The position numbers and the translations under genes are program-made. Source: Sphingobium sp. Cam5-1 (GTDB lineage: Bacteria > Pseudomonadota > Alphaproteobacteria > Sphingomonadales > Sphingomonadaceae). From it: a DNA stretch of 64,000 bases. Positions 8,907 through 17,555 of the stretch are shown here, piece by piece. Below the pieces are notes generated by a model that was not told the origin of the DNA, made no database searches, and saw only the letters and a list, made by a program, of their open reading frames with translations. The stretch is from positions 2,606,001 through 2,670,000 of the forward strand of contig NZ_CP065138.1 in NCBI RefSeq assembly GCF_015693305.1, given 5' to 3'. The first letter of the stretch is position 1, and the number at the start of each line of letters is the position of its first letter.

Positions 8907-10120
8907 CCGACCAGACACAACAACCGAACGGAGTATTGCGGTTGCGGGATGATTTCCCCGGTGTCGGCAGCTGGCATTATCTGGACAGCGCCGCCACCGC
9001 GCAGAAGCCCAACGCCGTAATCGACGCCATCGCGCGTGCCTATGGCCCCGACTACGCGACCGTCCACCGCGGCGTCTATGAACGCTCCGCCAACATGACG
9101 CTCGCCTATGAAGCCGCCCGGCGCAAGGTGGCTCAGTTCATCGGCGCGGCTTCGGATAGCGAGATCGTTTACGTCCGTGGCGCGACCGAGGGTATCAACC
9201 TCGTCGCGCACAGCTGGGCCGGAACGCAACTGAAGGCAGGCGACCGCATCCTGCTCTCCATGCTGGAGCATCACAGCAACATCGTCCCCTGGCAGATCGT
9301 CGCCGAACGCGTGGGCGCGCAGATCGACGTCGGGCCGCTCACTGCGGACGGCCAGATCGACCTCGACGCCATGCAGGCGATGATCACGCCCGCGCACAAG
9401 ATGGTCGCACTGGCCCATGTGTCGAACGTGCTGGGCAGCGTACTTGACGTCCGCCGCGCGGTTGACATCGCGCACAGCGTTGGCGCCAAAATCCTGATCG
9501 ACGGCTGCCAAGCCGTTCCCCGCCTTGCCGTGGATGTGCAGGCGCTGGATTGTGATTTCTACGTTTTCTCCGCGCACAAGCTCTACGGCCCGACCGGCAT
9601 CGGCGTGCTGTGGGGCCGCAAGGAGTTGCTCGACGCCATGCCGCCCTATCAGGGTGGCGGGTCGATGATCGACAAGGTGACGTTCGAGAAAACGACCTAT
9701 GCCCCTGCGCCCACCCGTTTCGAGGCGGGGACGCCGCATATCACTGGCGTCGTCGGCCTGTCCGCCGCCATCGACTATGTGCAGGCGATCGGCCTTGACG
9801 CGATCCACGCCCATGAATGCGCACTGGTGGCCAAAGCGCGCGCTGCGTTGGAAAGCCTCAACTCCGTGCGCGTTTTTGGCCCGGAGGACAGCGCAGGCAT
9901 CCTCTCCTTCGAAGTCGAGGGGGTGCATCCGCACGATGTCGGCACCATATTGGACGAAACGGGTGTTGCGATCCGCGCCGGTCATCATTGCGCGCAGCCG
10001 CTGATGCGCCATCTGGGCGTCGAAGCGACGGCGCGGGCTAGCTTCGGCATCTATAGCGACGAAGGCGACGTGGACGCGCTGGTCAAAGGCATTGAGCGAG
10101 TGAGGAAGATCTTCGGATGA
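8903..10120 (+). CDS. sufS: Cysteine desulfurase SufS
   Basis: 405-aa class V PLP aminotransferase-fold enzyme that takes sulfur from cysteine for cluster assembly. The PLP lysine is in FSAHKLYGPTG, the substrate region is EHHSNIVPW, and the persulfide cysteine is in RAGHHCAQPLMRHLG, the group II (SufS/CsdA) arrangement. It is coupled by four-base overlaps to both sufD and the next gene. No sufE or sufU activator is present in this operon, so the sulfur acceptor must be encoded elsewhere. Confidence 0.97.
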   Translation: MTDQTQQPNGVLRLRDDFPGVGSWHYLDSAATAQKPNAVIDAIARAYGPDYATVHRGVYERSANMTLAYEAARRKVAQFIGAASDSEIVYVRGATEGINLVAHSWAGTQLKAGDRILLSMLEHHSNIVPWQIVAERVGAQIDVGPLTADGQIDLDAMQAMITPAHKMVALAHVSNVLGSVLDVRRAVDIAHSVGAKILIDGCQAVPRLAVDVQALDCDFYVFSAHKLYGPTGIGVLWGRKELLDAMPPYQGGGSMIDKVTFEKTTYAPAPTRFEAGTPHITGVVGLSAAIDYVQAIGLDAIHAHECALVAKARAALESLNSVRVFGPEDSAGILSFEVEGVHPHDVGTILDETGVAIRAGHHCAQPLMRHLGVEATARASFGIYSDEGDVDALVKGIERVRKIFG

Positions 10121-10569
10121 GCGAAGAGCGGAAGATATTGGTGGAGGAAGTCGAAGCGGTGGATACGCCGCCCAAGGCGCGCGTGGATGATGAGCCTCGC
10201 CAGCGCGACTATCTTGACGGCTTCCTCGCACAGAAGCCCGCCCAAACGCCTGTCGGTGAGCCGGGTGGCAGCCTCTATGATGGCGTCATTGATGCGCTGA
10301 AGGAAATTTACGACCCGGAAATCCCGGTCAACATCTATGACCTCGGCCTGATCTACGGCGTTGACGTCACCAGCGACGGCCATGTCGTCGTCACGATGAC
10401 GCTCACCACGCCGCATTGCCCGGTGGCCGAATCCATGCCCGGTGAAGTCGAACTGCGCGTCGGCGCGGTGCCGGGCGTGGGTGATGCGCAGGTCAATCTG
10501 GTCTGGGACCCGCCATGGGACCCGCAGAAGATGAGCGACGAGGCCAAACTCGAACTAGGGATGCTCTAA
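10117..10569 (+). CDS. sufT: SUF-associated DUF59/MIP18 family protein SufT
   Basis: 150-aa protein. The first 45 residues are variable and charged, followed by a DUF59 (MIP18-like) domain with YDPEIPVNIYDLGLIYGV and the conserved Cys in TLTTPHCPVAESM. The SufT name applies to DUF59 proteins in suf operons, which help Fe-S maturation. The start overlaps the sufS stop (ATGA), so it is translationally coupled. PaaD-like phenylacetate proteins share this domain, but the context decides for SufT. Confidence 0.93.
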   Translation: MSEERKILVEEVEAVDTPPKARVDDEPRQRDYLDGFLAQKPAQTPVGEPGGSLYDGVIDALKEIYDPEIPVNIYDLGLIYGVDVTSDGHVVVTMTLTTPHCPVAESMPGEVELRVGAVPGVGDAQVNLVWDPPWDPQKMSDEAKLELGML

Positions 10570-10577
10570 CCATCTCC

Positions 10578-10595
10578 CCTCCCGCAGGCGGGAGG
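10578..10595. repeat. Short GC-rich hairpin, family D core
   Basis: CCTCCCGC at 10578-10585 and GCGGGAGG at 10588-10595 form an 8-bp perfect inverted repeat between sufT and sufA. The same core is found in both arms of the larger element at 31163-31284. It lies just before the AGAGGA ribosome binding site of sufA. Confidence 0.7.
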
Positions 10596-10611
10596 AGAGA
10601 AGAGGAACAAG

Positions 10612-10974
10612 ATGACCGAGACGACCACCAAAACCCGCGCTCGCCCTGCCGCCGTCATTTTGACGCCGAACGCGGAAGCGCGCATCGCCGACCTGATGCG
10701 CCAGGCGCCCGAGGGAGCGATCGGCGTCAAGCTTTCGACCCCGCGCCGGGGCTGCTCGGGCCTTGCCTATTCGGTCGATTATGTGACCGAGGAAGCCAAG
10801 TTCGACGAAAAGATCGAAACGCCCGGCGGCACCTTCTACATTGACGGCGCGTCGGTCCTCTATCTGGTCGGATCGACGATGGACTGGGTCGAGGATGACT
10901 TCACCGCCGGTTTCGTTTTCAACAATCCCAATGCCAAAGGCAGCTGCGGCTGTGGCGAAAGCTTCACGGTCTAG
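10612..10974 (+). CDS. sufA: A-type Fe-S carrier protein (SufA/IscA family)
   Basis: 120-aa HesB/IscA-fold protein that carries assembled clusters to target proteins. The three ligand cysteines are Cys48 in RRGCSGLAY and Cys112 and Cys114 in GSCGCGESF, with standard spacing. An AGAGGA site lies five nt before the ATG. It is the last gene of the suf operon, 42 nt after sufT. IscA and ErpA are closely related; the operon context favours the SufA name. Confidence 0.94.
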   Translation: MTETTTKTRARPAAVILTPNAEARIADLMRQAPEGAIGVKLSTPRRGCSGLAYSVDYVTEEAKFDEKIETPGGTFYIDGASVLYLVGSTMDWVEDDFTAGFVFNNPNAKGSCGCGESFTV

Positions 10975-10984
10975 TAATCACGCC

Positions 10985-11056
10985 CGTTCGGTTCGAGCGA
11001 AGTCGAGAACCGGACAGGAATGCCCTTAATGTTTCTCGACTCGCTCGAAACGAACG
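10985..11056. repeat. Palindromic intergenic repeat, family E
   Basis: The left arm 10985-11009 (CGTTCGGTTCGAGCGAAGTC and onward) and the right arm 11033-11056 (TTCTCGACTCGCTCGAAACG and onward) are reverse complements apart from one base change and one indel. It lies just after sufA, and its right arm overlaps an apparent upstream extension of the next gene, which argues for the later start at 11077. It could end the suf transcript. Confidence 0.8.
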
Positions 11057-11076
11057 GAGCGTCGCTTATTCCCCAC

Positions 11077-11874
11077 ATGCTGATCCTGGGCATGGGCTAC
11101 ACCGCCTCCCGCCTCGCCGCCCGACTGCGCGGCGAGGGATGGGAGGTGACAGGTGTGCGCCGGGTTTCCGATGGCGAGGCAATAGCCTTCGATGATGACG
11201 ATGCGGTGCACGCCAGCATCGCCAAAGCGACCCACATCCTCTCCTCCGTCCCTCCAGAAGGGGAGGCCGACCCGGTCCTCACCCGCTATGGCGCGGCGAT
11301 CGCTGCCGCCCCGGCCCTCTGGAGCGGCTATCTGTCTTCGACCGGCGTTTACGGCGATGCTGCCGGAGCCTGGGTGGACGAAGCGAGTCCCATCGGCTCG
11401 GGCCGCCGCGCCGTGCGGGTTCAGGCGGACAGCGATTGGCGCGCGCTTCGCGAGGACATGCGTTGTTTCCGGCTGCCCGGCATCTATGGTCCGGGCCGTT
11501 CCGCAATAGAGCGTGTACGCGAAGGCAAGGCGCACCGCATCGACCTCCGCGACCAGATTTTCAGCCGCGCCCATGTCGATGACATCGTAAGCGGCATCAT
11601 CGCCTCCTTCGACGGGCCGCCGGGCACCTATAATCTTTCCGATGATCTGCCCTGCGCGCAGAACCGGCTGATAGAGGCCGCCTGCGCCATGTTGGGCGCA
11701 CCGCTGCCGCCGCTGCTGACGCTGGAGGAGGCGCAACTGTCCCCCATGGCGCTGTCCTTCTATGCGGAAAACCGGCGCGTCGCGAACGGCCGGGCCAAGC
11801 GGTTGCTGGGGTGGGCGCCACGCTACCCCACCTATCGCGAGGGCCTTGCCGCCTGCCTCGCCGCAGCGGAATGA
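11077..11874 (+). CDS. SDR-type NAD(P)-binding protein (YeeZ-like)
   Basis: 265-aa extended short-chain dehydrogenase-like protein. It starts with a Rossmann beta strand and a G-x-G-x3 motif (LILGMGYTASRLAARL), as in the E. coli YeeZ family. The segment LSSTGVYGD carries the Ser/Thr and Tyr of the active-site region, with FRLPGIYGPGRS after it. The substrate is unknown; such proteins are annotated as NAD-dependent epimerases. ATG 11077 is chosen because the upstream part of the frame is palindromic repeat DNA. Monocistronic by appearance. Confidence 0.85.
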   Translation: MLILGMGYTASRLAARLRGEGWEVTGVRRVSDGEAIAFDDDDAVHASIAKATHILSSVPPEGEADPVLTRYGAAIAAAPALWSGYLSSTGVYGDAAGAWVDEASPIGSGRRAVRVQADSDWRALREDMRCFRLPGIYGPGRSAIERVREGKAHRIDLRDQIFSRAHVDDIVSGIIASFDGPPGTYNLSDDLPCAQNRLIEAACAMLGAPLPPLLTLEEAQLSPMALSFYAENRRVANGRAKRLLGWAPRYPTYREGLAACLAAAE

Positions 11875-11956
11875 CTCAGGCTGCCGCATCGCTTACGCGG
11901 CGTTAACCAAAGCGCCCCATGGGTGGTCCCACAGCTTACGCCAAGGACTTCTCGCC

Positions 11957-12112
11957 ATGGAACGGATCGACCGCAACTTCGCCGCGCTCAGCCAGCGCAT
12001 GAGCCGCCTGGCGATGCCGGAAGCCGCGCACCCCGAGCCGCAATCGCTCGCCAGCCTGATCGACCGGGTGAACGCGGCGAAGCGCGGTTACGAGCCTGGC
12101 TTTCGCCGTTAA
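11957..12112 (+). CDS. Small hypothetical protein, 51 aa
   Basis: ATG at 11957 is preceded by AAGGA eight bases upstream, giving a 51-residue basic, probably helical peptide with no signal or membrane segment. Its stop overlaps the convergent EamA-family gene by four bases. I do not recognise it. The start signals and compositional fit to coding sequence support a real gene, but it is short. Confidence 0.55.
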   Translation: MERIDRNFAALSQRMSRLAMPEAAHPEPQSLASLIDRVNAAKRGYEPGFRR

Positions 12113-13011
12113 GTCACCTTCGCCCGCAACGCGATCACCATGCCAGCCACCGCCAGCACCGCGCCCGCGGCACTCAATGTTGACCAGCGATAATCCTCGA
12201 ACAGCGTGGAAATCAGCATGGCGATGACGGGAATAAGTACGCTGCTATAAGCGGCTCGCCCCGGCCCGACCCGCTGGATCAGCTGGAAATAGAGCGGGAA
12301 GGTCACAACCGACCCCGCAATGCCCATCCAAGCTATGCCGAACAGATAGCCCGCGCGCCACTCGATCACCGGCGGCCCTACGGTCGCCCAGGCATAGGCC
12401 GCATCGACCACGCTGCCGATCAACATCCCCCAGGTGAGCACCGCCGCCATTGGCAAGCGTCGGGCGATTTGCATACCCTGCATGACGTTCGCCGTGGACG
12501 CGCTGAGCAATCCCGCGACGCTGAGCGCGATGCCGATCAGTACGGCCTCGGCAGACACCGGCGCCGCGCGATATTCGCGCAGCAGCAGCAACATGATCCC
12601 CGCAATCGCGACCAGCGACCCTAGGACGAAGGCGCGGCTGACTGGTTGGCGAAAGGCGATCCAGGCGAGCACGCTGTTGGGGATAAGCAGCAGCGCATAG
12701 ACCGTCGCGACGACGCCTGAGGTTAAATAATGTTCTGCCCGATAGACGAAGTTGAAGTTGAGCACGAACTGCGCCACGCCCAACGCGCCCGCAAAGGCTA
12801 TCCCCTCCGGTGGCAACCGCAAGGGCACTCGTCGGATCATCGCGAATAGCGCCATGCCCGCCGCACCCAGCAGGAAGCGGTAGCAGACCGACCAGCTCGG
12901 CGGCACCGCGCCCAGCTGATCGCGAATGACGATCCAGGTCGAACTCCAGATCAGCGTGACGAGCAGGAAGGGCAGGATGACGCCGCCCCGCGCCTCGGAC
13001 GATCCGCTCAT
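12109..13011 (-). CDS. DMT-superfamily transporter (EamA family)
   Basis: 300-aa inner-membrane protein with about ten hydrophobic segments arranged as two EamA repeats (the first begins LPFLLVTLIWSSTWIVI). The family includes exporters of threonine, homoserine and other metabolites (RhtA/YdcZ type). Its start overlaps the stop of the threonine aldolase gene (ATGA), so the two are translated together. This suggests a threonine- or glycine-related substrate, as inference only. Confidence 0.88.
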   Translation of the reverse strand: MSGSSEARGGVILPFLLVTLIWSSTWIVIRDQLGAVPPSWSVCYRFLLGAAGMALFAMIRRVPLRLPPEGIAFAGALGVAQFVLNFNFVYRAEHYLTSGVVATVYALLLIPNSVLAWIAFRQPVSRAFVLGSLVAIAGIMLLLLREYRAAPVSAEAVLIGIALSVAGLLSASTANVMQGMQIARRLPMAAVLTWGMLIGSVVDAAYAWATVGPPVIEWRAGYLFGIAWMGIAGSVVTFPLYFQLIQRVGPGRAAYSSVLIPVIAMLISTLFEDYRWSTLSAAGAVLAVAGMVIALRAKVT

Positions 13012-14033
13012 CCCAGAGCCTTAAGAGCATCGGCGAGTGGCTGGACCGCCGCAGCATCCTGTGCCCAGTTGGTAACGAGGCGCGCAGCCCCTTCGCCCCA
13101 GTCGTAAAAATCGAAGCCTTGCGCGCGCAAGCCTATGGCCTCGGCAGGGGAGAGGCGGATGAACAGCTCATTGGCCTCTACGCCGTGGAGCAGCCGATCC
13201 GGCACCGCCCCGGCCAGAGCAGCAGCAGCCGCATTGGCTGCGCGGGCGTTGGTCAGCCACAGCTCATCTTCCAGCATCGCCAGTATCTGCGCGGCAAGGT
13301 AGCGGCCTTTGGACAGCAGATGCCCGCCGCGCTTGCGCCATCGTGCCGCTTCGGCGGCACGCGCATCCGCCTGCGGACCGAAGAAGAGCAGCGCTTCACC
13401 CACCATGCCGCCATTCTTGACGCAGCCGAATGTCAGCACATCGACACCCGCGCGCCAAGACACATCGCCCGGATGGCAACCCAAGTGCGCCACGGCATTG
13501 GCGAAGCGCGCGCCGTCCATGTGCAGGCCAAGATCATGGCTCCGCGCCACATCCCCGATCGCGGCGACCTCTTCCGGCTTGTATACGCGGCCATATTCGC
13601 TTGCCTGAGTGATGCTGATCGCCCGGGCGGGGATTTGGTGGACGTCTGGCCGGATCGCCTGCAATCGTTCGGTCAGCGTGTCAGGCGAGAGCTTTGCGCC
13701 ATCTCCCGGCAAACTCATCAGGCTCGCACCATGGGTGTAGAAGCCTGGCGCGCCACATTCATCGACCATGATGTGCGATTCTTCATGACACAGGATGCCG
13801 CCATAGGGCGGGCAGAGGCAGGCAAGCGCGATGCTGTTCGCCGCCGTGCCGGTCGCTACCCACAGCGCCCGAACCGGGGTGCCGAACAGGTCCGAAAAGG
13901 CGCCATCCATCCGCGCGCTCCACGCGTCGCCATCATAGCCGTGGTCAGCCAGATCAGCCGCCGCCATCGCAGCCATTACTTGCGGGCAGACGGGGGTCGC
14001 ATTGTCCGAAAAGAAGTGCATGGTTGAGGGCAT
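13008..14033 (-). CDS. Low-specificity L-threonine aldolase
   Basis: 341-aa PLP enzyme of the beta-eliminating lyase (ThrA-like) fold that splits threonine or allo-threonine to glycine and acetaldehyde. Features are FFSDNATPVCPQVMAAM, LCHEESHIMVDECGAPGF, LHMDGARFANAVAHLG and the PLP lysine in TFGCVKNGGMVGEALLFF. ATG 14033 or 14021 are both possible; neither has a clear Shine-Dalgarno sequence. It is the first gene of a two-gene operon with a DMT exporter. Confidence 0.9.
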   Translation of the reverse strand: MPSTMHFFSDNATPVCPQVMAAMAAADLADHGYDGDAWSARMDGAFSDLFGTPVRALWVATGTAANSIALACLCPPYGGILCHEESHIMVDECGAPGFYTHGASLMSLPGDGAKLSPDTLTERLQAIRPDVHQIPARAISITQASEYGRVYKPEEVAAIGDVARSHDLGLHMDGARFANAVAHLGCHPGDVSWRAGVDVLTFGCVKNGGMVGEALLFFGPQADARAAEAARWRKRGGHLLSKGRYLAAQILAMLEDELWLTNARAANAAAAALAGAVPDRLLHGVEANELFIRLSPAEAIGLRAQGFDFYDWGEGAARLVTNWAQDAAAVQPLADALKALG

Positions 14034-14179
14034 AAGCGCGCCGCCGCCCGCCGCCAAGATGCCAGCAGGTGGCGAGCGGCCCTTTCGAAACCGGAACAAA
14101 TTGGTCAGTAATCATGACCCATTGTTTCGGCCAGCCGTTTGTGACATAGGCGGCCGGTCCTACTAGAGGAGCATTGATC

Positions 14180-15271
14180 ATGGACGTCCAGCAGAAGTCG
14201 CGCTTTACCGTCAACCCGAGCAGCAAAGCTGTGGCGGCTGACCAGCGCGCACTATTGCTGGAGGACCCCGGCTTTGGCCGCCTGTTCACCGATCATATGG
14301 TGACGATCCGCTATACCGAGGGGCAGGGGTGGCACAGCCATGCCGTCGGCCCGCGTGAGCCGTTCCAACTCGATCCCGCCTGCGCCGTGCTGCATTATGC
14401 GCAGGAAATCTTCGAAGGCATGAAGGCCTACCGGCTTGAGGATGGCAGCATCGCCATGTTCCGGCCGGAAGAAAATGCCCGCCGCTTCGCCGAATCGGCG
14501 GAACGCATGGCGATGCCTGTCCTGCCCGAAGACATTTTCCTGGAGGCTGTCGAGGAACTGGTGAAGATCGACGCCGCGTGGATACCCGGCGGCGAAGGCA
14601 GCCTGTATCTGCGCCCCTTCATGTTCGCGAGCGAGAGCTTCTTGGGTGTCCGCCCGGCGGCGGAATATATCTTCTGCGTCATCGCCTCGCCCGCAGGCGC
14701 CTATTTCAAGGGCGGCAAGAAGGCGGTCACGCTTTGGGTGTCGGAACATTATACCCGCGCGGCAAAGGGCGGCACGGGCGCTGCCAAGTGCGGCGGCAAT
14801 TATGCCGCGAGCCTGGTGGCCCAGTCCGAAGCGACGAAGCACGGCTGCGATCAGGTCGTCTTCCTCGACGCCGCCGAGCATAAGTGGGTCGAGGAACTGG
14901 GCGGCATGAACGTCTTCTTCGTCATGGACGACGGGTCGATCGTGACCCCGCCGCTGTCCGGCACAATCCTGCCCGGCATCACTCGCAACAGCATCATCAC
15001 CCTCGCCCGAGCCAAGGGGCATGATGTGCGCGAAGAACCCTATAGCTTTGCACAGTGGCGCGACGATGCGGCCAGCGGCAAGCTGCGCGAGGCGTTCGCC
15101 TGCGGCACGGCTGCGGTCGTGACGGCAATCGGCACGGTGAAGAGCGTCGATGGCGACTTCACCATCGGCAACGGGGATGGCGGGATCGTTACGGAAGCCC
15201 TGCGCGCCGAACTGACCGGCATCCAGCGCGGAACGGTTGCGGACCCCGCTGGTTGGGTGCGCAAGCTTTAA
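14180..15271 (+). CDS. ilvE: Branched-chain amino acid aminotransferase
   Basis: 363-aa fold-type IV PLP transaminase for leucine, isoleucine and valine, of the longer ilvE_II type. Typical segments are [40 protein letters not shown] and the PLP lysine in [12 protein letters not shown], then [10 protein letters not shown] and [16 protein letters not shown] at 14165-14170 sits nine nt before the ATG, deciding against the TTG six nt earlier. A CTCTGCG repeat follows the gene. Confidence 0.95.
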   Translation: MDVQQKSRFTVNPSSKAVAADQRALLLEDPGFGRLFTDHMVTIRYTEGQGWHSHAVGPREPFQLDPACAVLHYAQEIFEGMKAYRLEDGSIAMFRPEENARRFAESAERMAMPVLPEDIFLEAVEELVKIDAAWIPGGEGSLYLRPFMFASESFLGVRPAAEYIFCVIASPAGAYFKGGKKAVTLWVSEHYTRAAKGGTGAAKCGGNYAASLVAQSEATKHGCDQVVFLDAAEHKWVEELGGMNVFFVMDDGSIVTPPLSGTILPGITRNSIITLARAKGHDVREEPYSFAQWRDDAASGKLREAFACGTAAVVTAIGTVKSVDGDFTIGNGDGGIVTEALRAELTGIQRGTVADPAGWVRKL

Positions 15272-15317
15272 GGCAGCGAACCGCTCACTCCCGAACGGGG
15301 GATGTGGATAGATTATT

Positions 15318-15377
15318 CGCGCAGAGGCGCAGAGATCGCAGAGAGAAAAACCTCTGCGTCCTCTGCGCCTCTGCGCG
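15318..15377. repeat. CTCTGCG repeat element, family C, copy 2 (arms in reversed order)
   Basis: The CGCGCAGAGG-type arm comes first (15318-15343) and the CTCTGCGTCC-type arm second (15352-15377), with a short A-rich loop. Copies 1 and 3 have the arms in the opposite order, so their AT-rich loop end is the outer end here. It lies between ilvE and the Ubi-type hydroxylase gene. Confidence 0.85.
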
Positions 15378-15454
15378 AACCAATGTGACTCAGCACTCTT
15401 TGGCCGGGGTTTGTCACGCTTCCCAATTGGCCCCCAAGCGCCTAGATAGCTTGC

Positions 15455-16663
15455 ATGCAACGTTTTGACGTCGTCATCTTGGGCGGGGGCCTGGTCGGGC
15501 TGACCCTTGGCATCGCGCTTTCCGGTCATGGGGTGCGTTGCGCCGTCATCGATCCCGCTGATCCGGTGGAAACCAGCGCAGTCGGTTTCGACGGGCGCGT
15601 GTCCGCCATTTCCTCCACCAGCCATGCAATGCTGTCCGCGATCGGTGTGGCCGCATTGCTGGAAGGGAAGGGCTGCCCCATCGACCGCATCTGGGTCAGC
15701 GACGGGCTGGAGCCCGGTGCGCTCGATTTCGCGCCCGATGCCGACGATGGGGTCATGGGGATCATGTTCCCCAATCGCGACCTGCGAATCGCCCTGGCTC
15801 AGGCAGCGGAGAAAGCGGAAAACCTCACGCGTTTCCAGCCAGACCGCGCCATCCATGTCGATCGCAATGCCGATGGCGTCAGCCTTACGCTCGCCAGTGG
15901 TCAGGTTCTGCACGGCGCGCTTCTGGTGGCCGCCGAGGGCCGGAACAGCCCGACGCGCGAAGCGGCGGGCATCCGCACCACGCGCTGGCAGTATAAGCAT
16001 ACCGCCATGGTGACGGCGATCGACCATGAGGTGCCGCACGCCAACACAGCCTATGAGATTTTCTATCCTGGCGGCCCCTTCGCGCTGCTGCCGATGTTGC
16101 CCGGCACGCGATCGGCAATCGTGTGGACCGTGCCGACCGAGCAGGCGCCGGTGATGCTGAAATTATCCGAGCGGGCGTGGCTCGCCGAAGCGCAGAAGCG
16201 CATGGGCGGTTTCCTGGGCGAAATATCGCTTGCAGGGTCGCGCTCCAGCTATCCGCTCGGCTTCCACCATGCCGCGCGGATCACCGACACCCGGTTGGCG
16301 CTCGTCGGTGACAGTGCCCATGCGATCCATCCGATCGCCGGGCAGGGCCTGAACCTCGGCTTCCGCGACGTTGCGGCGCTGGTGGAGGTGCTGGTCGAGG
16401 GCATGCGCCTTGGCCTTGATCCCGGCGATGCTCAGCTGATGGCACGCTATCAGCGCTGGCGCGGGCTGGACGCGATGTCGGTCAGCGTAGCCATGGACGG
16501 GCTCGTCCGGCTGTTTGACGTTCCCGGCCGAATCCCCTCCGCCGTCCGCCGCTTCGGCCTCGCCGCCGTCCAGCGCACGCCCATGCTCAAGAATCGCTTC
16601 ATGGCGGAAGCGCGGGGCGAATCCGGCGCGCTGCCCAAGCTGCTGATCGGGGAATTAGTTTAA
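15455..16663 (+). CDS. UbiH/UbiF/COQ6-family FAD monooxygenase
   Basis: 402-aa flavin hydroxylase that probably adds a ring hydroxyl during ubiquinone synthesis. The dinucleotide-binding motif LGGGLVGLTLGIALS is at the N-terminus; the second FAD motif ALVGDSAHAIHPIAGQGLN is at about residue 285-303, with FRDVAALVEVL after it, all diagnostic for this family. Which ring position it acts on cannot be read from sequence. It is probably soluble or membrane-associated on the cytoplasmic side. Confidence 0.92.
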   Translation: MQRFDVVILGGGLVGLTLGIALSGHGVRCAVIDPADPVETSAVGFDGRVSAISSTSHAMLSAIGVAALLEGKGCPIDRIWVSDGLEPGALDFAPDADDGVMGIMFPNRDLRIALAQAAEKAENLTRFQPDRAIHVDRNADGVSLTLASGQVLHGALLVAAEGRNSPTREAAGIRTTRWQYKHTAMVTAIDHEVPHANTAYEIFYPGGPFALLPMLPGTRSAIVWTVPTEQAPVMLKLSERAWLAEAQKRMGGFLGEISLAGSRSSYPLGFHHAARITDTRLALVGDSAHAIHPIAGQGLNLGFRDVAALVEVLVEGMRLGLDPGDAQLMARYQRWRGLDAMSVSVAMDGLVRLFDVPGRIPSAVRRFGLAAVQRTPMLKNRFMAEARGESGALPKLLIGELV

Positions 16664-16756
16664 AAAACAAAAGGCTTAATGGCCACGGCAACCTTCTCCT
16701 TTTATAGCCCCGGAGGGCGGCAAATCGCGCCGCTCTATCGAAGGAAAAGTAAGTAA

Positions 16757-16849
16757 GTGTCATTTGCAGATGCGTGCATCGCTCTTGGAGTGATGATCGC
16801 CTTTGCGACCTTGGTCCTCAAGATCGTGGAGGTTTCGCGCTCCAAATAG
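16757..16849 (+). CDS. 30-aa membrane peptide, type I toxin-like (candidate)
   Basis: GTG 16757 to TAG 16849 encodes 30 residues: MSFADACIALG, then the hydrophobic VMIAFATLVLKIVEV, then a basic tail SRSK. AAGGA lies at 16741-16745, 11 nt upstream, and an in-frame TAA just before the GTG fixes this as the earliest start. The core resembles Bacillus TxpA/BsrE-type small toxins (pattern MI-G/A-FA-x-L-I/V) and the holin-like toxin family. Two strong GC-rich hairpins follow immediately, as at type I toxin loci. The resemblance is from memory and the peptide is too short for certainty. A KdpF-like or stress-induced small membrane protein is an alternative. Confidence 0.45.
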   Translation: MSFADACIALGVMIAFATLVLKIVEVSRSK

Positions 16850-16862
16850 GTGTGCGTCGGGC

Positions 16863-16886
16863 GGAGGGGCGTTGCCGCGCCCCTCC
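16863..16886. repeat. GC-rich hairpin 1 after the 30-aa membrane peptide
   Basis: GGAGGGGCG (16863-16871) and CGCCCCTCC (16878-16886) form a perfect 9-bp stem with loop TTGCCG. The same six-base loop sequence is found in the next hairpin. Confidence 0.75.
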
Positions 16887-16894
16887 AAACGATT

Positions 16895-16924
16895 GAGCCC
16901 CCACCATTGCCGTGGCGGGGGCTC
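16895..16924 (+). terminator. GC-rich hairpin 2, terminator-like
   Basis: GAGCCCCC (16895-16902) pairs with GGGGGCTC (16917-16924). An inner CCA/TGG stem closes on loop TTGCCG, and the plus strand continues TTAT. The weak T-run makes it a moderate terminator. It lies between the small peptide and the convergent cytochrome b561 gene and may serve both. Confidence 0.6.
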
Positions 16925-17014
16925 TTATCATCAAAGGCAAGACAGCCCGTGACATTTGCTCGAGAAATGTAGCGCAAGTACCCTTAAATTTCAACCAAAT
17001 GTTGAAAGCTGGCC

Positions 17015-17530
17015 TTACCCCAACATCCGCCGCATCACATCGTCCTTCAGGATGAAGTGATGGCGCAGCGCCGCCGCGACATGCAGGACGAGGAGCGCGA
17101 TCCAGGCAAAGGCGAATATCTCATGCGCCTCCGAAGAAAAGCCAACGATCGCGTCATCCTTCGTCACCGCAAATTTCGGCACATCGAACAGGAAGAACCA
17201 GTTGAGCGGCCATTTTCCCGCCGAACTCATGATCCAGCCGGTGAGGGGCACCAGCAGCATGAAGGCATAAAATGTGTAGTGCGTGACCTTCGCGGCCAGC
17301 CTTTCCCAAGCGGGCAAACCCTCGGGCAGGGGCGTTTGCCGGTGGGTCAGGCGCCAGACCAGCCGAAGGATCGCCAGCGCCAACACGGTGAGGCCGATCG
17401 ATTTATGCACCGGCATCACCTGCCAATCGCGCGGCAGGGACTCTTGCGCGAGGCCCAGCGCCAGATTGAACAGGATCAGGATCGCCATGATCCAGTGCAA
17501 CGTGCGGGCAACCAGGCTGTATCGTTCCAC
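17015..17530 (-). CDS. Cytochrome b561-family protein
   Basis: 171-aa four-helix di-haem b membrane protein that passes electrons between quinol and periplasmic acceptors. Histidines in or next to the helices are visible at His12 (RTLHW), His42 (MPVHK), His84, His136 (EAHEIF) and His150 (LLVLHV), and the pattern WIMSSAGKWPLNWF is usual. I chose GTG 17530 because AGGAG lies just ahead of it and the homologous region begins at VERYSLVARTLHW; longer frames would run back into acs. The acs stop is 25 nt upstream, so both genes are probably on one transcript. Confidence 0.88.
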   Translation of the reverse strand: MERYSLVARTLHWIMAILILFNLALGLAQESLPRDWQVMPVHKSIGLTVLALAILRLVWRLTHRQTPLPEGLPAWERLAAKVTHYTFYAFMLLVPLTGWIMSSAGKWPLNWFFLFDVPKFAVTKDDAIVGFSSEAHEIFAFAWIALLVLHVAAALRHHFILKDDVMRRMLG

Positions 17531-17555
17531 CGGCGTCTCCTGATCCTTGGGTGCT

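Noticed and set aside
14252..16039. 595-codon minus-strand open frame across ilvE and the Ubi-type hydroxylase
   Set aside because: It spans two well-supported opposite genes and a repeat, without any recognisable domain.
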